A stretch of 64,000 nt of DNA, from assembly GCA_949296355.1 (NCBI GenBank), contig CASFPS010000010.1, forward strand, positions 32,825-96,824, given 5' to 3'. A program made the translations under genes and the position numbers. This DNA is from an uncultured bacterium (GTDB taxonomy: Bacteria > Cyanobacteriota > Vampirovibrionia > Gastranaerophilales > Gastranaerophilaceae). Positions 34,370 to 43,976 of the stretch are shown here, piece by piece; the stretch's first letter is position 1, and every line of letters begins with the position of its first letter. The notes under the pieces are model-generated. The model had not been told where the DNA came from. It saw only the letters and a list, made by a program, of their open reading frames with translations, and searched no databases.

Positions 34370-34967
34370 CCAGCGACCTCTCCGTTAAAGGCTGCTTGAT
34401 CATAATTCCTTCACCGCCGATTACATCTGCTTGATGTCCGTTTATATATAAGTACACCGGCAGGGTTGTATTTGCTTTTGCGGTTTTTATAAGCTGACGG
34501 ATTCTTGTATACGTACTCTCAGTTCCGCCGCCGCCTTCAAAAGCGGAAGAGAGATCTATCATTATGTTATCGTCACCTTCTCTTACTGATAAAATTTTTG
34601 TTCCCGCAGGAATTTCAGATATAAAGCCCTTGGACTTTTCCCAGTTGGTCGGAGCTTTTATAAGTTCTTTTATTGCAAAAGCAAAACAGGATTTTTCCGT
34701 ATTAACATCACATTCACGGTTAAGAGAGCGCAAATTTCCGCTTGAATCAGCCACAAAAATTTTCACTGTTTTATACTCATGTTTCTGAACAGGTTTTTCC
34801 TCCTGAGTTCCATTGCCGTCAATCGGAGTTAATTCTTCTGCCGGCGGAGTTGTATCATTTCCGGGCAGGCTTAGATGAAAATCACCATTGCCGAAAAATG
34901 AAAAATATACATAAGCAACTGATATTACAATTAATATAAACAAACCAAGTTTTTGAGAAAAATTCAT
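34362..34967 (-). CDS. GerMN-domain membrane-anchored protein
   Basis: The 201-residue protein has one N-terminal membrane helix (residues 8-25), a Pro/Glu-rich linker and a GerMN domain: VKIFVADSSGNLRSLNREC, AIKELIKAPTNWEKSKGFISEIPAGTKILSV, IMIDLSSAFEGGGGTESTYTRIRQLIKTA and VYLYINGH. GerMN domains bind or modulate envelope and peptidoglycan enzymes in many bacteria, not only sporulating ones. It is the first gene of an overlapping operon with the HicB-like gene and rimI. Confidence 0.75.
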   Translation of the reverse strand: MNFSQKLGLFILIVISVAYVYFSFFGNGDFHLSLPGNDTTPPAEELTPIDGNGTQEEKPVQKHEYKTVKIFVADSSGNLRSLNRECDVNTEKSCFAFAIKELIKAPTNWEKSKGFISEIPAGTKILSVREGDDNIMIDLSSAFEGGGGTESTYTRIRQLIKTAKANTTLPVYLYINGHQADVIGGEGIMIKQPLTERSLDD

Positions 34968-34970
34968 GGC

Positions 34971-35789
34971 TTAATCTCCTTTTACAAATATTTTACCATC
35001 AATTTTTATTTTGTTGTTAACAATATTTATATTTTCAATTTTTGCATCACATTTTTCATTATCAAGCATAGAAAGAGTAAATTCCAGAGGATTTACAAGA
35101 TTAAGCAGGTTTGCAACTTTTTCCAGAGAAAGATTTCCGTAAGCACTGTTGAGTTTTATATTCCCTGCACGGATTTTCCCGTCTTTTATAATAAAATCCG
35201 AAGAGGCAACAAACACGCGTTTTTTAGTTCCGCTTGCTATCGGAAAAGTATATTCTGTTAATATGTAAAGCTGATTATTTTGTATCTTGGTGCTTACTCC
35301 CGTTATCTGGAACAATGGATAAGCTATATTATTCACTGTATCAAGGACTTTTTTGTATGCTTTATCCTGCAATGCAGTATTCATACTTTCTTCAGAGAGA
35401 AGCAAGTCATAAGAAAATTTCATATCGGATTTGAATTCAACAGGATCTTTTGTATAATCCACAAAATTATAGTCTGTAATGGATTTCAGATGTACATAAG
35501 GTACCGGAATACCTTCTGTTACGATATTTTCACCGGTAATTTCAAGGTTTTTAAATATACCTTTTTTGATACTTGAAGTTGTGTATCCTTCAAATATAAC
35601 TTTGTAATCTCCGCCGGTTTCTTTTTTCAAAGAAGATTTGATAATATGCCCCGCAATACCTTCTGAAATCGGATTCATAATTGAAAAGTGTTTGTGATTC
35701 TGCAGATAATCTTTTGAATATCTGTCAACTGCAAATCCGGTATTGACCGTAAATATCATTAAAATAAAACATAAAATAATCTTTTTCAT
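34971..35789 (-). CDS. LmeA-like (DUF2993) lipid-binding exported protein
   Basis: The start at 35789 follows GAGGATAT; the open frame reaches further to 35834 into a repeat. The 272 residues have a signal peptide (cleavage near GFA-V) and a long beta-rich region with GIFKNLEITGENIVTEGIPVPYVHLKS, DFIIKDGKIRAGNIKL and C-terminal KIENINIVNNKIKIDGKIFV. This strand pattern is that of DUF2993/LmeA-family proteins, which have a lipid-binding tubular fold in the envelope. The protein is probably periplasmic and involved in lipid traffic. It lies 3 bases upstream of the GerMN gene. Confidence 0.6.
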   Translation of the reverse strand: MKKIILCFILMIFTVNTGFAVDRYSKDYLQNHKHFSIMNPISEGIAGHIIKSSLKKETGGDYKVIFEGYTTSSIKKGIFKNLEITGENIVTEGIPVPYVHLKSITDYNFVDYTKDPVEFKSDMKFSYDLLLSEESMNTALQDKAYKKVLDTVNNIAYPLFQITGVSTKIQNNQLYILTEYTFPIASGTKKRVFVASSDFIIKDGKIRAGNIKLNSAYGNLSLEKVANLLNLVNPLEFTLSMLDNEKCDAKIENINIVNNKIKIDGKIFVKGD

Positions 35790-35834
35790 AATTCCATATC
35801 CTCTTTTATAAATTGGGTGATTGTCGGATTTCAC

Positions 35835-35952
35835 CCAACCTGTATGTTATTGTCAGGTAAAACCTGACCTACATTTCTGAAGCCAGACCGATATTTCTAC
35901 ATCTATTCTCAATCACTTAGTCACTTAATCACTCAGTCACTAACAAAATAAT
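35835..35952. repeat. Short intergenic repeat mosaic
   Basis: GGTGATTGTCGGATTTCACC, GTCAGGTAAAACCTGAC (near 35852), and TCACTTAGTCACTTAATCACT (35907-35942) lie between two minus-strand genes. Confidence 0.7.
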
Positions 35953-36567
35953 TTACCCCCCTCCTTCTTTCACACCTTTATAAAACTCATTTGCAATAAG
36001 CTGGGAGTATTTATCCTTCTGACTCAGAGAAATTGCAAGTTTTTCCGAACCGTCAGAAGTTGTTACGCTTGCTACAATTCCGGATATATCTGAAAACGGA
36101 AGCTTTGTAACCTCTGCTTCAAATTTGGCATAAGGAACATTTTTCCCGTAGATATTCATTGTTCCTCTTGAAGTTATTTTGATGTTTTTAACAGTAATCG
36201 CCTGATATTTGAATTTCTCGGCAAGGTCTTTCATTTTTTTATCAACATTATTGCTTTTGATATCACTCTGCGTAAGAAGCGGTTTTTTGCCGGAATCCAC
36301 TATAATCATTTTTTGTCCGGAAGCTTTATGTTCGGCAAGAATAGCTTTGTAGCCGCCGAGATTAACCGCATTATCAATTTGAAACTCTTCATTTAAACCG
36401 GAAAAGTTTCCTATTTTTTTCGCACTTTCTATTGCGTGCTCCTGTATGAAATTCCCGATACTGACTTTTACCGCTTCAACATATTTTTGTCCGCCGATTG
36501 CGTTAAAACCGATAATAGCCAAAACCAGTAAAAAAGCGTTAAAAATAATCTTTATTAATCTAAACAT
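35953..36567 (-). CDS. Hypothetical membrane-anchored protein
   Basis: The 204-residue protein (ATG at 36567, AGAGGTG site upstream; a GTG at 36576 is possible) has an N-terminal membrane helix (residues 5-24), then an exported domain with KKMKDLAEKFKYQAITVKNIKITSRGTMNIYGKNVPYAKFEAEV. This resembles the strand pattern of the LmeA-like neighbour and suggests a related lipid-binding or beta-sheet fold, but the similarity is weak. The gene is divergent from mutS, with which it shares a short promoter region. Confidence 0.55.
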   Translation of the reverse strand: MFRLIKIIFNAFLLVLAIIGFNAIGGQKYVEAVKVSIGNFIQEHAIESAKKIGNFSGLNEEFQIDNAVNLGGYKAILAEHKASGQKMIIVDSGKKPLLTQSDIKSNNVDKKMKDLAEKFKYQAITVKNIKITSRGTMNIYGKNVPYAKFEAEVTKLPFSDISGIVASVTTSDGSEKLAISLSQKDKYSQLIANEFYKGVKEGGG

Positions 36568-36570
36568 TAC

Positions 36571-36599
36571 TTGCACCTCTGGTGTATATTATGTACAAT
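36571..36599 (+). promoter_or_regulatory. Promoter of mutS (leaderless arrangement)
   Basis: TTGCAC and TACAAT are separated by 17 bases. The -10 element ends 7 bases before the mutS ATG, so transcription would begin at or next to the start codon. Confidence 0.55.
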
Positions 36600-36606
36600 T
36601 ATAACT

Positions 36607-39186
36607 ATGACAAAGCCTGAAATCAATCTTATAAATACAGCGGATATTAATATAGAAGACGCAACGCCTGCAATGCAGCGCTATATTGAAATAAAACGCG
36701 AAAATCCGGACTGTCTTCTTCTTTATCGTATGGGAGATTTTTACGAAACTTTTTTTGAAGATGCTGTTACTTTGTCCCGCGAACTTGAAATTACCCTGAC
36801 CGGCAGAGAATGCGGCGTACTCGGCAGAATTCCGCTTGCGGGGATTCCGGTCAAAGCTGTAGACGGATATTTGGAAAAGCTCGTCGCAAAAAGTTTGAAA
36901 ATTGCAATATGTGAACAGTTAGAAGATCCTAAACTTGCAAAAGGCATTGTTGAAAGAGGGGTTGTGAGAATTATTACCCCGGGAACAATTATAGAAAGCA
37001 ATTTCCTGAACCAGAACAGCAACAATTATATGTGTGCGGTTTTTAAAAATAAATCTAAAAACGGAGAAGAAAAGTGGGGATTTGCTTACACTGATATTTC
37101 AACAGGCGAGTTTAAAGCAGCCCAGGTGAATTATGAAACGCTTTTGACAGAACTTGTCAGAATTCAGCCGTCAGAAGTTGTTGCTCCAGCAAAAAAAATG
37201 AAACTCCAGCCGTTTCAAATTGTTCCGGAAGAAACCGTGGATTTGCCGGAGGAAATTACAAATTATTATAATTGTTCAAAAGTTCCGGAAAAAGTTTTTG
37301 AAGAAAATTTTGCAAGAGAAAACTTAAAACAGGTGTTTAAAATAAACGACCTTGATGCTATCGGTTACAATACCTGCCCTTTGGGGTTTAGAGCTGCTGC
37401 AGGGCTTCTGGCATATATATGGGAAAACCTCAAAGACGGCTTCCCTAAGTTTGAACGCATTGAAACATACGAGCTTTCCGAATATATGGCTCTTGATTCA
37501 GGAACGCGGAAGAATCTTGAACTTACTGAAACATTAAGAGAAAAGAATAAATACGGTTCTCTGTTATGGGCGATTGATAAAACCTCTACAAATATGGGAG
37601 CAAGGCTTTTAAAAAGCTGGATTTGCCAGCCTCTAAAAGACAGAGACCGGATTTTAAAGCGCCAGAATGTTGTAAAAAAATTAGTCGAAAACTCAACCGA
37701 ACGCTATAGTATTCAAGAAATGCTGCACGGGATTTATGACATTCAGAGGCTTTCAACAAGACTCAGCAATACCTCGGCAGCTCCGAGGGACTTTTTAAGC
37801 CTGAAATCATCACTCAAAGCTCTGCCGGATCTGGTTGAAACTTCAAAATCTATAGGACTGGATGTGTTTAAGAGCATTGAAGGCAATTTGAAAAAACTTA
37901 AAGAGTACGCCGATATTATTGAGCAGACTATTTGCGAGGACGCGCCGATTGTAATTAAAGAAGGCGGTATTATTAAAAAAGGTGTAAACGCTGATTTAGA
38001 TTACCTGAGAGATTTGATGTACAACGGAGAAAGCTGGCTCAAAAATTTTGAACAAACAGAAAAAGACCGTACAGGCATTCAAACCCTCAAAGTAGGATAC
38101 AACAAAGTTTTCGGGTATTATATTGAAGTCACAAATTCCAATCTGGACAAAGTTCCGGCATCCTATATCCGAAAACAGACTCTGACAGGCGGAGAACGGT
38201 TTATAACAGATGAGCTGAAAAAACATGAAGACGAAGTTCTGAATGCACAGGTTAAAGCTTATGAACTTGAATACAAACTGTTCAGTAACTTTAGAGATTA
38301 TTCAAAAGAGTTTGTAACTCTTATTCGCGAATCCGCTGATTGTATTGCGCGTCTCGATGTGTTTACCTCGTTTGCAATTGCTGCTTGCGAGCATAATTAT
38401 ATTTGTCCTGAAATAAATGAGACCGGAGATTTTATTGTTAAAAACGGTCGCCATCCTGTTCTGGAACAAATACTTCCGCTCGGGACGTATGTTGCAAACG
38501 ATATTGAGCTTTCAAGCAGTAACAAAAGCAAAACCCAGTTTATGATTCTAACAGGACCTAATATGGCGGGTAAATCGACCTATATGCGTCAAAATGCCCT
38601 GATTGCAATCTTAGCGCAAATGGGCTCGTTCATTCCTGCTGATTATGCTCAAATCGGAATTATTGATAAAATATTTACCCGTGTCGGTGCAAGCGATGAT
38701 TTAACGCTCGGCAAATCTACATTTATGGTTGAAATGACGGAAACTGCCTGTATTTTGAACAATGCAACAGATAAAAGTCTTATTTTGATTGATGAAATCG
38801 GGCGCGGAACAAGCACGTACGACGGTGTTGCAATAGCCTGGGCAGTCGCGGAATATATAGCTAACAATATTAAGGCAAAATGTATTTTTGCGACCCACTA
38901 CCACGAACTGAACGTTATGACCCGGACTTACCCGCAAATTAAAAACTACAGAATTACTGTAAGCGAAGAAAACGGCGAGATTGAATTTTTAAGAAAAATT
39001 GTTCCGGGAGGCGCCAGCAAGAGTTATGGTATTCAGGTCGCTAAAATGGCAGGGCTTCCGAACTCTGTTGTCAAACGTTCAGAAGAGCTTATGAGCAGAA
39101 TGCAGAGAGATTTTGCAAAGAATCTTGCCGGCAGAAAAAAGAGTTCTGATATTGAATTTGAAGCTCCGCAGTTGAATTTGTTTTAA
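36607..39186 (+). CDS. mutS: DNA mismatch repair protein MutS
   Basis: MutS finds mismatches and starts repair. From the ATG at 36607 it has 859 residues. The mismatch-reading motif GDFYETFFEDA lies near residue 42. The connector, lever and clamp domains follow, then ATPase motifs: TGPNMAGKSTYMRQ (Walker A, about residue 649), LTLGKSTFMVEM, LILIDEIGRGTSTYDG (Walker B) and ATHYHEL. The C-terminus ends in LNLF, a likely beta-clamp-type motif. No mutL is nearby. The upstream ATG at 36571 overlaps the promoter and is rejected. Confidence 0.97.
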   Translation: MTKPEINLINTADINIEDATPAMQRYIEIKRENPDCLLLYRMGDFYETFFEDAVTLSRELEITLTGRECGVLGRIPLAGIPVKAVDGYLEKLVAKSLKIAICEQLEDPKLAKGIVERGVVRIITPGTIIESNFLNQNSNNYMCAVFKNKSKNGEEKWGFAYTDISTGEFKAAQVNYETLLTELVRIQPSEVVAPAKKMKLQPFQIVPEETVDLPEEITNYYNCSKVPEKVFEENFARENLKQVFKINDLDAIGYNTCPLGFRAAAGLLAYIWENLKDGFPKFERIETYELSEYMALDSGTRKNLELTETLREKNKYGSLLWAIDKTSTNMGARLLKSWICQPLKDRDRILKRQNVVKKLVENSTERYSIQEMLHGIYDIQRLSTRLSNTSAAPRDFLSLKSSLKALPDLVETSKSIGLDVFKSIEGNLKKLKEYADIIEQTICEDAPIVIKEGGIIKKGVNADLDYLRDLMYNGESWLKNFEQTEKDRTGIQTLKVGYNKVFGYYIEVTNSNLDKVPASYIRKQTLTGGERFITDELKKHEDEVLNAQVKAYELEYKLFSNFRDYSKEFVTLIRESADCIARLDVFTSFAIAACEHNYICPEINETGDFIVKNGRHPVLEQILPLGTYVANDIELSSSNKSKTQFMILTGPNMAGKSTYMRQNALIAILAQMGSFIPADYAQIGIIDKIFTRVGASDDLTLGKSTFMVEMTETACILNNATDKSLILIDEIGRGTSTYDGVAIAWAVAEYIANNIKAKCIFATHYHELNVMTRTYPQIKNYRITVSEENGEIEFLRKIVPGGASKSYGIQVAKMAGLPNSVVKRSEELMSRMQRDFAKNLAGRKKSSDIEFEAPQLNLF

Positions 39187-40137
39187 GAAGACGTTTTTGT
39201 TGGAATCCATCCAATCTACTGTTTTTAATTACAAAATTCGTTTTGGATTGCCGCGGCGCTCACGCGCCTCGCAATGACGTCGGGCTTGTAGGTTCACCTA
39301 CCAAACCAAACATTTCCCCCCACAATGACGTGAATTTTACAGGGTTATGAATATGCATTAATTAAGCGTCGCCACTTCTGCCCCCCCCTTGCGGGGGAAG
39401 CGGATTTGCGGACGGACGACACGAACATTAGTGAGGTAGTCCGGATTGCGAGCAAAACGAACGGACAGGAGCTCTGCTCCGAAAGTGAGATTTTGCGAGC
39501 GTGGAGCAAATCCAAGACAGTACCCGAAGGGGGTAGGGGGGTAGTGATTTGAGTGATAGTTTTTCAGCCCCTCACCCGAATTTCTAAGCTCGCATGGCTC
39601 GCTAACAAATTCTACCCTCTCCCCAATGGGGCGAGGGGAATACGTTAATTGGGCGACAACGCGCATTCCTTCCCTTTATGAGGGAAGGTTAGGATGGGTG
39701 ATTGTTAGAATGATATTCAACCCCTCACCCGCATCTGTAACTTTTACCTGACGGCTCAAGCTGGTTCGGATGGGGATTAGTTTTGTCTGAACCCCGCCCG
39801 CATTTGTAGCTCACTGGCGTTCGCACAACTGCGACCTCCCCAACTTGGGAGGTAGGCGCGGTTATTGGGAGAGGGGAACATGCGGACATTAAACGTAAAT
39901 CCTTCTCAACTTCTAAACTCCTAAACTTCTCAACTAAGCCAACGCAACCAGAGTCCGCTCTATAACAGGCTTCTACCCCTCCCTAAAAGCCAAAAGCAAC
40001 CATGAGAGCGGGTTTACGCCTGCTTTATTTAAAAGTATATTATACATATCCTTAATCATTTGTATATACTCTATATTTAATATATGCCACATTTTTCAGA
40101 TTTATAACGCTTTGTTAAAAATTTGTTACAAAAAGTT
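39187..40137. repeat. 0.95-kb repeat-rich region between mutS and tpiA
   Basis: No gene is supported. It holds a GGATTGCCGCGGCGCTCACGCGCCTCGCAATGACG element (39247), C-rich/G-rich hairpins (39383-39405 and 39525-39545), an inverted copy of the cloverleaf-type family (39600-39710, with CCTTCCCTTTATGAGGGAAGG), and CTTCTCAACTTCTAAACTCCT tandem units (39903-39937). The last 100 bases are A/T-rich with no signal. Confidence 0.75.
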
Positions 40138-40170
40138 ACTAAAAGGCGGATTAGATATCTAATCCGCCTT
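40138..40170 (-). terminator. Intrinsic terminator of tpiA
   Basis: A perfect palindrome (AAGGCGGATTAGATATCTAATCCGCCTT, 40143-40170) is followed on the minus strand by TTTAGTAAC. A related stem AAGGCGGATTA is used at 52482. Confidence 0.75.
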
Positions 40171-40201
40171 AAAACAAGTATTTTAAAATATAGTGTAATT
40201 A

Positions 40202-40996
40202 TTAAACGCCAACTTTCATAGTATTAGCAATAATTTCATTGAAGCTGTCAGCTTTCAGGCTTGCTCCGCCAACTAAAGCTCCGTCGATGTCTGATTGAGA
40301 CATTTGTTCTTCAATTGTATTAGGTTTTACAGAACCGCCGTAAAGGATTCTGATTGAATCAGCTGCAGAAGATGAAGAAACTTCTCTTACAACATTTCTA
40401 ATCATAGCAATTACTCTGTTAGCTTCTTTGCTGTCGCAAGTTTTGCCTGTTCCGATTGCCCAGATTGGTTCGTACGCAATAACTGATTTAGCAACTTCTT
40501 CTTCGCTTAAGCCGTTCAAAGCAGCGCGAATTTGGGTTGCAATGTGCTGGTCAGTTACACCAGATTCTCTTTGTTCAAGAGTTTCGCCACAGCAGATAAT
40601 AGGAATCAGACCGCCTGCTAAGATTGCTTTTGCTTTTTTGTTAATCATTTCATCTGTTTCAGAGAAATACTGTCTTCTTTCAGAGTGTCCGATAATTACA
40701 TAAGAGCAGCCGGCATCTTTCAGCATTTCAACAGAAACTTCGCCTGTATAAGCGCCGGATTTTTCCCAGTGGCAGTTTTGAGCGGCAATTGAAATTTTGT
40801 CACCGCCGCAGCCACAATCACATTTTACCGTATTTACAACATTCAAAGATGTGAATACAGGTGCTATAACAATTGTAGGCAATTGAGGCGCCGTAAAATC
40901 TTTTGTAAAATTCTTGATACCTTCAAACAAAGCTTTTGCTTCGTCTTGAAGTAAGTTCATTTTCCAGTTTCCTGCAATAATTGGTTTTCTTGACAT
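40202..40996 (-). CDS. tpiA: Triosephosphate isomerase
   Basis: The glycolytic enzyme interconverts DHAP and glyceraldehyde-3-phosphate. The 264 residues contain the catalytic Lys12 (AGNWKMN), His104 (IIGHSERRQYF), the Glu motif AYEPIWAIGTGKT, and the phosphate-binding LYGGSVKP. The loop before AAQN holds an unusual CDCGCGG run (Cys59, 61, 63), and further cysteines lie at CSY, CCGE and CDS. GAGACGG precedes the ATG. The gene stands alone between two noncoding regions. Confidence 0.97.
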   Translation of the reverse strand: MSRKPIIAGNWKMNLLQDEAKALFEGIKNFTKDFTAPQLPTIVIAPVFTSLNVVNTVKCDCGCGGDKISIAAQNCHWEKSGAYTGEVSVEMLKDAGCSYVIIGHSERRQYFSETDEMINKKAKAILAGGLIPIICCGETLEQRESGVTDQHIATQIRAALNGLSEEEVAKSVIAYEPIWAIGTGKTCDSKEANRVIAMIRNVVREVSSSSAADSIRILYGGSVKPNTIEEQMSQSDIDGALVGGASLKADSFNEIIANTMKVGV

Positions 40997-41215
40997 AATC
41001 CGTCTCCTTCTTTTTCTAACACTTGCAGTTTAGAATAAACAGGGGTAAAAATCAACATTTTTCCGCTCATCTGTATTTGTTTAGATAAGAAAACCCAGAT
41101 TTTTTCATGACTTTCAAAAGATGTTCATTAAATAAATATCATACATATATACGATATTTTGATAAAACGGTAAAGAACATTCAATAACATCCGATAATAC
41201 AAAAGGAGGTTTATA

Positions 41216-42910
41216 TTGTTTAACACAATGACTACAGTGCGCCCACGCCCTTATCCGCAGAGGGGAACAGGCAATTATAACGCAGGCAGTGACGGTACTG
41301 ATAAGGACGGTCACAACAGTAACGCGCAAGATCAGCGCCAGCAGCAAGAGCAGCGTACAATTGCCCGCGGAAGAGCCGAGGATGTGCAGCAAGTTCAAAC
41401 ACCTCCGAGACAGGCAATATATTCACCGGCAAATAACGCTTATCCAACCTCTTATCCCCAGAGGCAGACTTATCAGGTACAGACACCGCCTCCTGTCAGA
41501 TACAACCCGCATCAGGTTAATCCTATGCAATATCAGGCAGCACATGCAGGATATCAGCCAATAGGGAATCCGGCTCCTGCCCCGATGCCGACTCAGCAGA
41601 GAAGCAACAAGGTTAACATTGCGCAAATCCTGAAAGATTTCAGAAATACGATAAAAGCTATTGCAACCCCGCCGGAGATTGAAGAGCAGGTTAACCATTA
41701 TCTGAAAATTGTTGAACAGCAGGTCAGAGAAGCTCATCCGCAGGTTAATTTAATTCAAAGCAATCTGAAAATTGCAGCTTCAATGCTCGACAGATATATT
41801 TCAGATACTTTGCACAAAGATTCCAAGGTTGTTCAAAACTGGCTTGACGCTTTGTTTTTACAAAAGATTAACTACAATTATGACGAAGCGGAAGTTAATC
41901 CGAATTTTCTTGTAAAATTTCCTGACAATACGCAAAAGGAAAGAAAGAGTCCGGAACCGGCTGTTGAGCCGCAGCCTGTCCAACAGCAGCCGCAGGAGCT
42001 TCAACCGGGAGAAGAAGAAATTACTGCACCTGTACAACAAAATACAGAACCGGAAGCAATAGAAATCGAGCCGGAAGAATTAACGCTTGAAGAAGAATTT
42101 GTTCAGGCTAAACAGACTATATCTAAAAAACCAAATATAACCATAGTTCCGCAGGATACAAAATTAAAATCTCTGTTTGTGGAAGCCAAAAAGCAGGCTT
42201 TTTCTAACAATCCGCAAAAAGCAATGCAGATGTTTAAAGAAGCGTTTTCCCGCGCTCAAGAGCTTAAGGACAATGAAACCCAGTCGAGAATTTGTCTTGA
42301 AATAGGCAAAATCTATGACGATAACGACCATTTTGTACAGGCTCTTAACAGTTACAACAAATCTTTGCAATACACGACAGATGTTAATGTAAAATCAAGA
42401 GCGCATTTTTCAATGGCTCAGATTTATGATGATATTAACGAAGTCGAACCTGCATTGAATCATTACATGACATCAATCTCTTATGCGGGTAAATCGGACG
42501 ACTTAATCGGTCAGTCGGATTCTCTCACAAGAATGGCAAATATTTTTACAGATAAATATGATGAAGGCGCATTTGATTATTATGATGTTGCAAGAAAACT
42601 CATTGAACAAACAACAGACAGTTCAATGAAAGGATACGTTCTCAGTAACACCGCTGACGCTTGCGTTCAGTTTAAGAAAAAAGACAGAGCGTTAAAATAT
42701 TATGCGGAAGCAGTTAAAAACTATGAGCTTTCAAACTCAAGAGAAGAAATCGCGCAGAATTATAAAGCTGCAGCGGAGTTAATGCTTGATTTTAAGAGCC
42801 CTAATAAAGCTAAATCACTTTTAAAGAAAGCGCTTGTTAATGCCGTTAAGACAACCAACGAAGATTTGATATCGGAAATTAACGCCCTTCTGGCTTCTGT
42901 TAATGCTTAA
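41216..42910 (+). CDS. TPR-repeat protein with Pro/Gln-rich N-terminus
   Basis: The start is TTG at 41216, 6 bases after AGGAGG; the next in-frame ATG is too far from the site. The 564-residue protein has a low-complexity N-terminal third (Pro, Gln, Tyr, residues 1-125), a helical domain near residues 130-220, an acidic linker (about 240-290) and at least five tetratricopeptide repeats (about 320-550, with KAMQMFKEAFSRAQELKDNETQSRICLEIGKIYDD as the type). TPRs bind partner proteins. The N-terminal half has no recognised domain. Confidence 0.75.
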   Translation: MFNTMTTVRPRPYPQRGTGNYNAGSDGTDKDGHNSNAQDQRQQQEQRTIARGRAEDVQQVQTPPRQAIYSPANNAYPTSYPQRQTYQVQTPPPVRYNPHQVNPMQYQAAHAGYQPIGNPAPAPMPTQQRSNKVNIAQILKDFRNTIKAIATPPEIEEQVNHYLKIVEQQVREAHPQVNLIQSNLKIAASMLDRYISDTLHKDSKVVQNWLDALFLQKINYNYDEAEVNPNFLVKFPDNTQKERKSPEPAVEPQPVQQQPQELQPGEEEITAPVQQNTEPEAIEIEPEELTLEEEFVQAKQTISKKPNITIVPQDTKLKSLFVEAKKQAFSNNPQKAMQMFKEAFSRAQELKDNETQSRICLEIGKIYDDNDHFVQALNSYNKSLQYTTDVNVKSRAHFSMAQIYDDINEVEPALNHYMTSISYAGKSDDLIGQSDSLTRMANIFTDKYDEGAFDYYDVARKLIEQTTDSSMKGYVLSNTADACVQFKKKDRALKYYAEAVKNYELSNSREEIAQNYKAAAELMLDFKSPNKAKSLLKKALVNAVKTTNEDLISEINALLASVNA

Positions 42911-42970
42911 TAATATTGACTAACCATTCCTTAACCGCTTATAATACTAATTAAACCAAAGGAGCGGAAA

Positions 42971-43249
42971 ATGGACGATTACAAAATTATTATTACAGTA
43001 TCAGGCGCGGACAAAGTCGGAATTGTATCGGGAGTTTCGACGGTTCTTGCAAAGTACAGAGTTAACATTGAAGATATCAAGCAGACCCTTATGCAGGGGC
43101 ATTTTGTAATGTTCATGCTCTGTGATATTAAAGAATCCGAACTCAATTTCAAAGAGCTTAAGAATGTTCTTATAGAAGAAGGCAACCGGCTCGAAGTAGA
43201 AATATGGGTTCAGAAAAAAGGTATTTTTGAAAAGATGCATACTGTATAG
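42971..43249 (+). CDS. ACT-domain protein (UPF0237 type)
   Basis: The 92-residue protein is a single ACT domain: IIITVSGADKVGIVSGVSTVLAKYRVNIEDIKQTLMQG, then FVMFMLCDI and C-terminal helix. ACT domains bind amino acids or other small ligands and regulate metabolism. UPF0237 proteins are small, stand-alone ACT proteins of unknown ligand. An AGGAGCGG site precedes the ATG. A heptad array follows its stop directly. Confidence 0.88.
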   Translation: MDDYKIIITVSGADKVGIVSGVSTVLAKYRVNIEDIKQTLMQGHFVMFMLCDIKESELNFKELKNVLIEEGNRLEVEIWVQKKGIFEKMHTV

Positions 43250-43250
43250 T

Positions 43251-43362
43251 TAGTGAATAGTGAGTAGTGAATAGTGAATAGAATTTTTTCATTAGCATTT
43301 ACTTGTCTTATAAATAATTATTAGTTAATTTTAATCTGCTACTCACTACTCACTATTCACTA
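43251..43362. repeat. Inverted pair of 7-bp tandem arrays
   Basis: TAGTGAATAGTGAGTAGTGAATAG (43251-43282) and ACTCACTACTCACTATTCACT (43339-43362) are reverse complements in part and enclose about 55 bases of A/T-rich DNA. The second array ends 3 bases before the next ATG. Confidence 0.8.
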
Positions 43363-43365
43363 ACC

Positions 43366-43827
43366 ATGAACGAACTAACCCGCTTAAACCAAATATCAGA
43401 ATTTTTCAAACGCGCAAGCGCAAAGGTAAAACTTATAACGCTTATTGAAAAAGCAAAAAAAGAGTATGACAGTTTTGATTACACATCGGGAATTCAGACT
43501 CTTGAAGAAGCTTATAAGCTTGACCCTTCAAACCCTGCTGTCCTGCGCGGACTGGGGTGCATGCATCAGTTTAATAAAAAATATGACAGGGCGCTTGAGT
43601 ATTTTGAAAAGGCGCTGGAGTTTTCTACTTCAAAAGAGATTGAATACACGCTTATAGGAATGGTTTACTATCTTGAGGACAGGCTTGATGAAGCGGTTGA
43701 AAATTTTAACCTCGCAATTGATGAAAACGATAGTTATACAAAGGCTTACGAAGGAAGAAATCAGGCAATGCTTGAAAACCATGTAAAAATTCTCGACTTA
43801 CAGGAAGCTTTAAAAAAATACTTCTGA
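43366..43827 (+). CDS. TPR-repeat protein
   Basis: The 153-residue protein has an N-terminal helical part and three tetratricopeptide repeats (about residues 35-140), for example GIQTLEEAYKLDPSNPAVLRGLGCMHQ and ALEYFEKALEFSTSKEIEYTLIGMVYY. The ATG follows a heptad array with no Shine-Dalgarno sequence, so the start or its mode of translation is uncertain. No -10 element is seen close by. The role is likely protein binding. Confidence 0.7.
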   Translation: MNELTRLNQISEFFKRASAKVKLITLIEKAKKEYDSFDYTSGIQTLEEAYKLDPSNPAVLRGLGCMHQFNKKYDRALEYFEKALEFSTSKEIEYTLIGMVYYLEDRLDEAVENFNLAIDENDSYTKAYEGRNQAMLENHVKILDLQEALKKYF

Positions 43828-43976
43828 ATTTAACCGCGCTATTATTACCGTTTAAAAATATTTACCCCTGCAATTTAAGAAATATAGAAAGCGTTTTAAT
43901 ATTATAACGGGTAATTGGCTTCCAACCTCACCCCGACCCTCTTTAAACCAGGGGGTGTGAATTATAAGGAGGTTTT

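Noticed and set aside
36571..36606. Longer N-terminus of MutS
   Set aside because: The extra 12 residues do not fit the family, and the segment carries the promoter of mutS.
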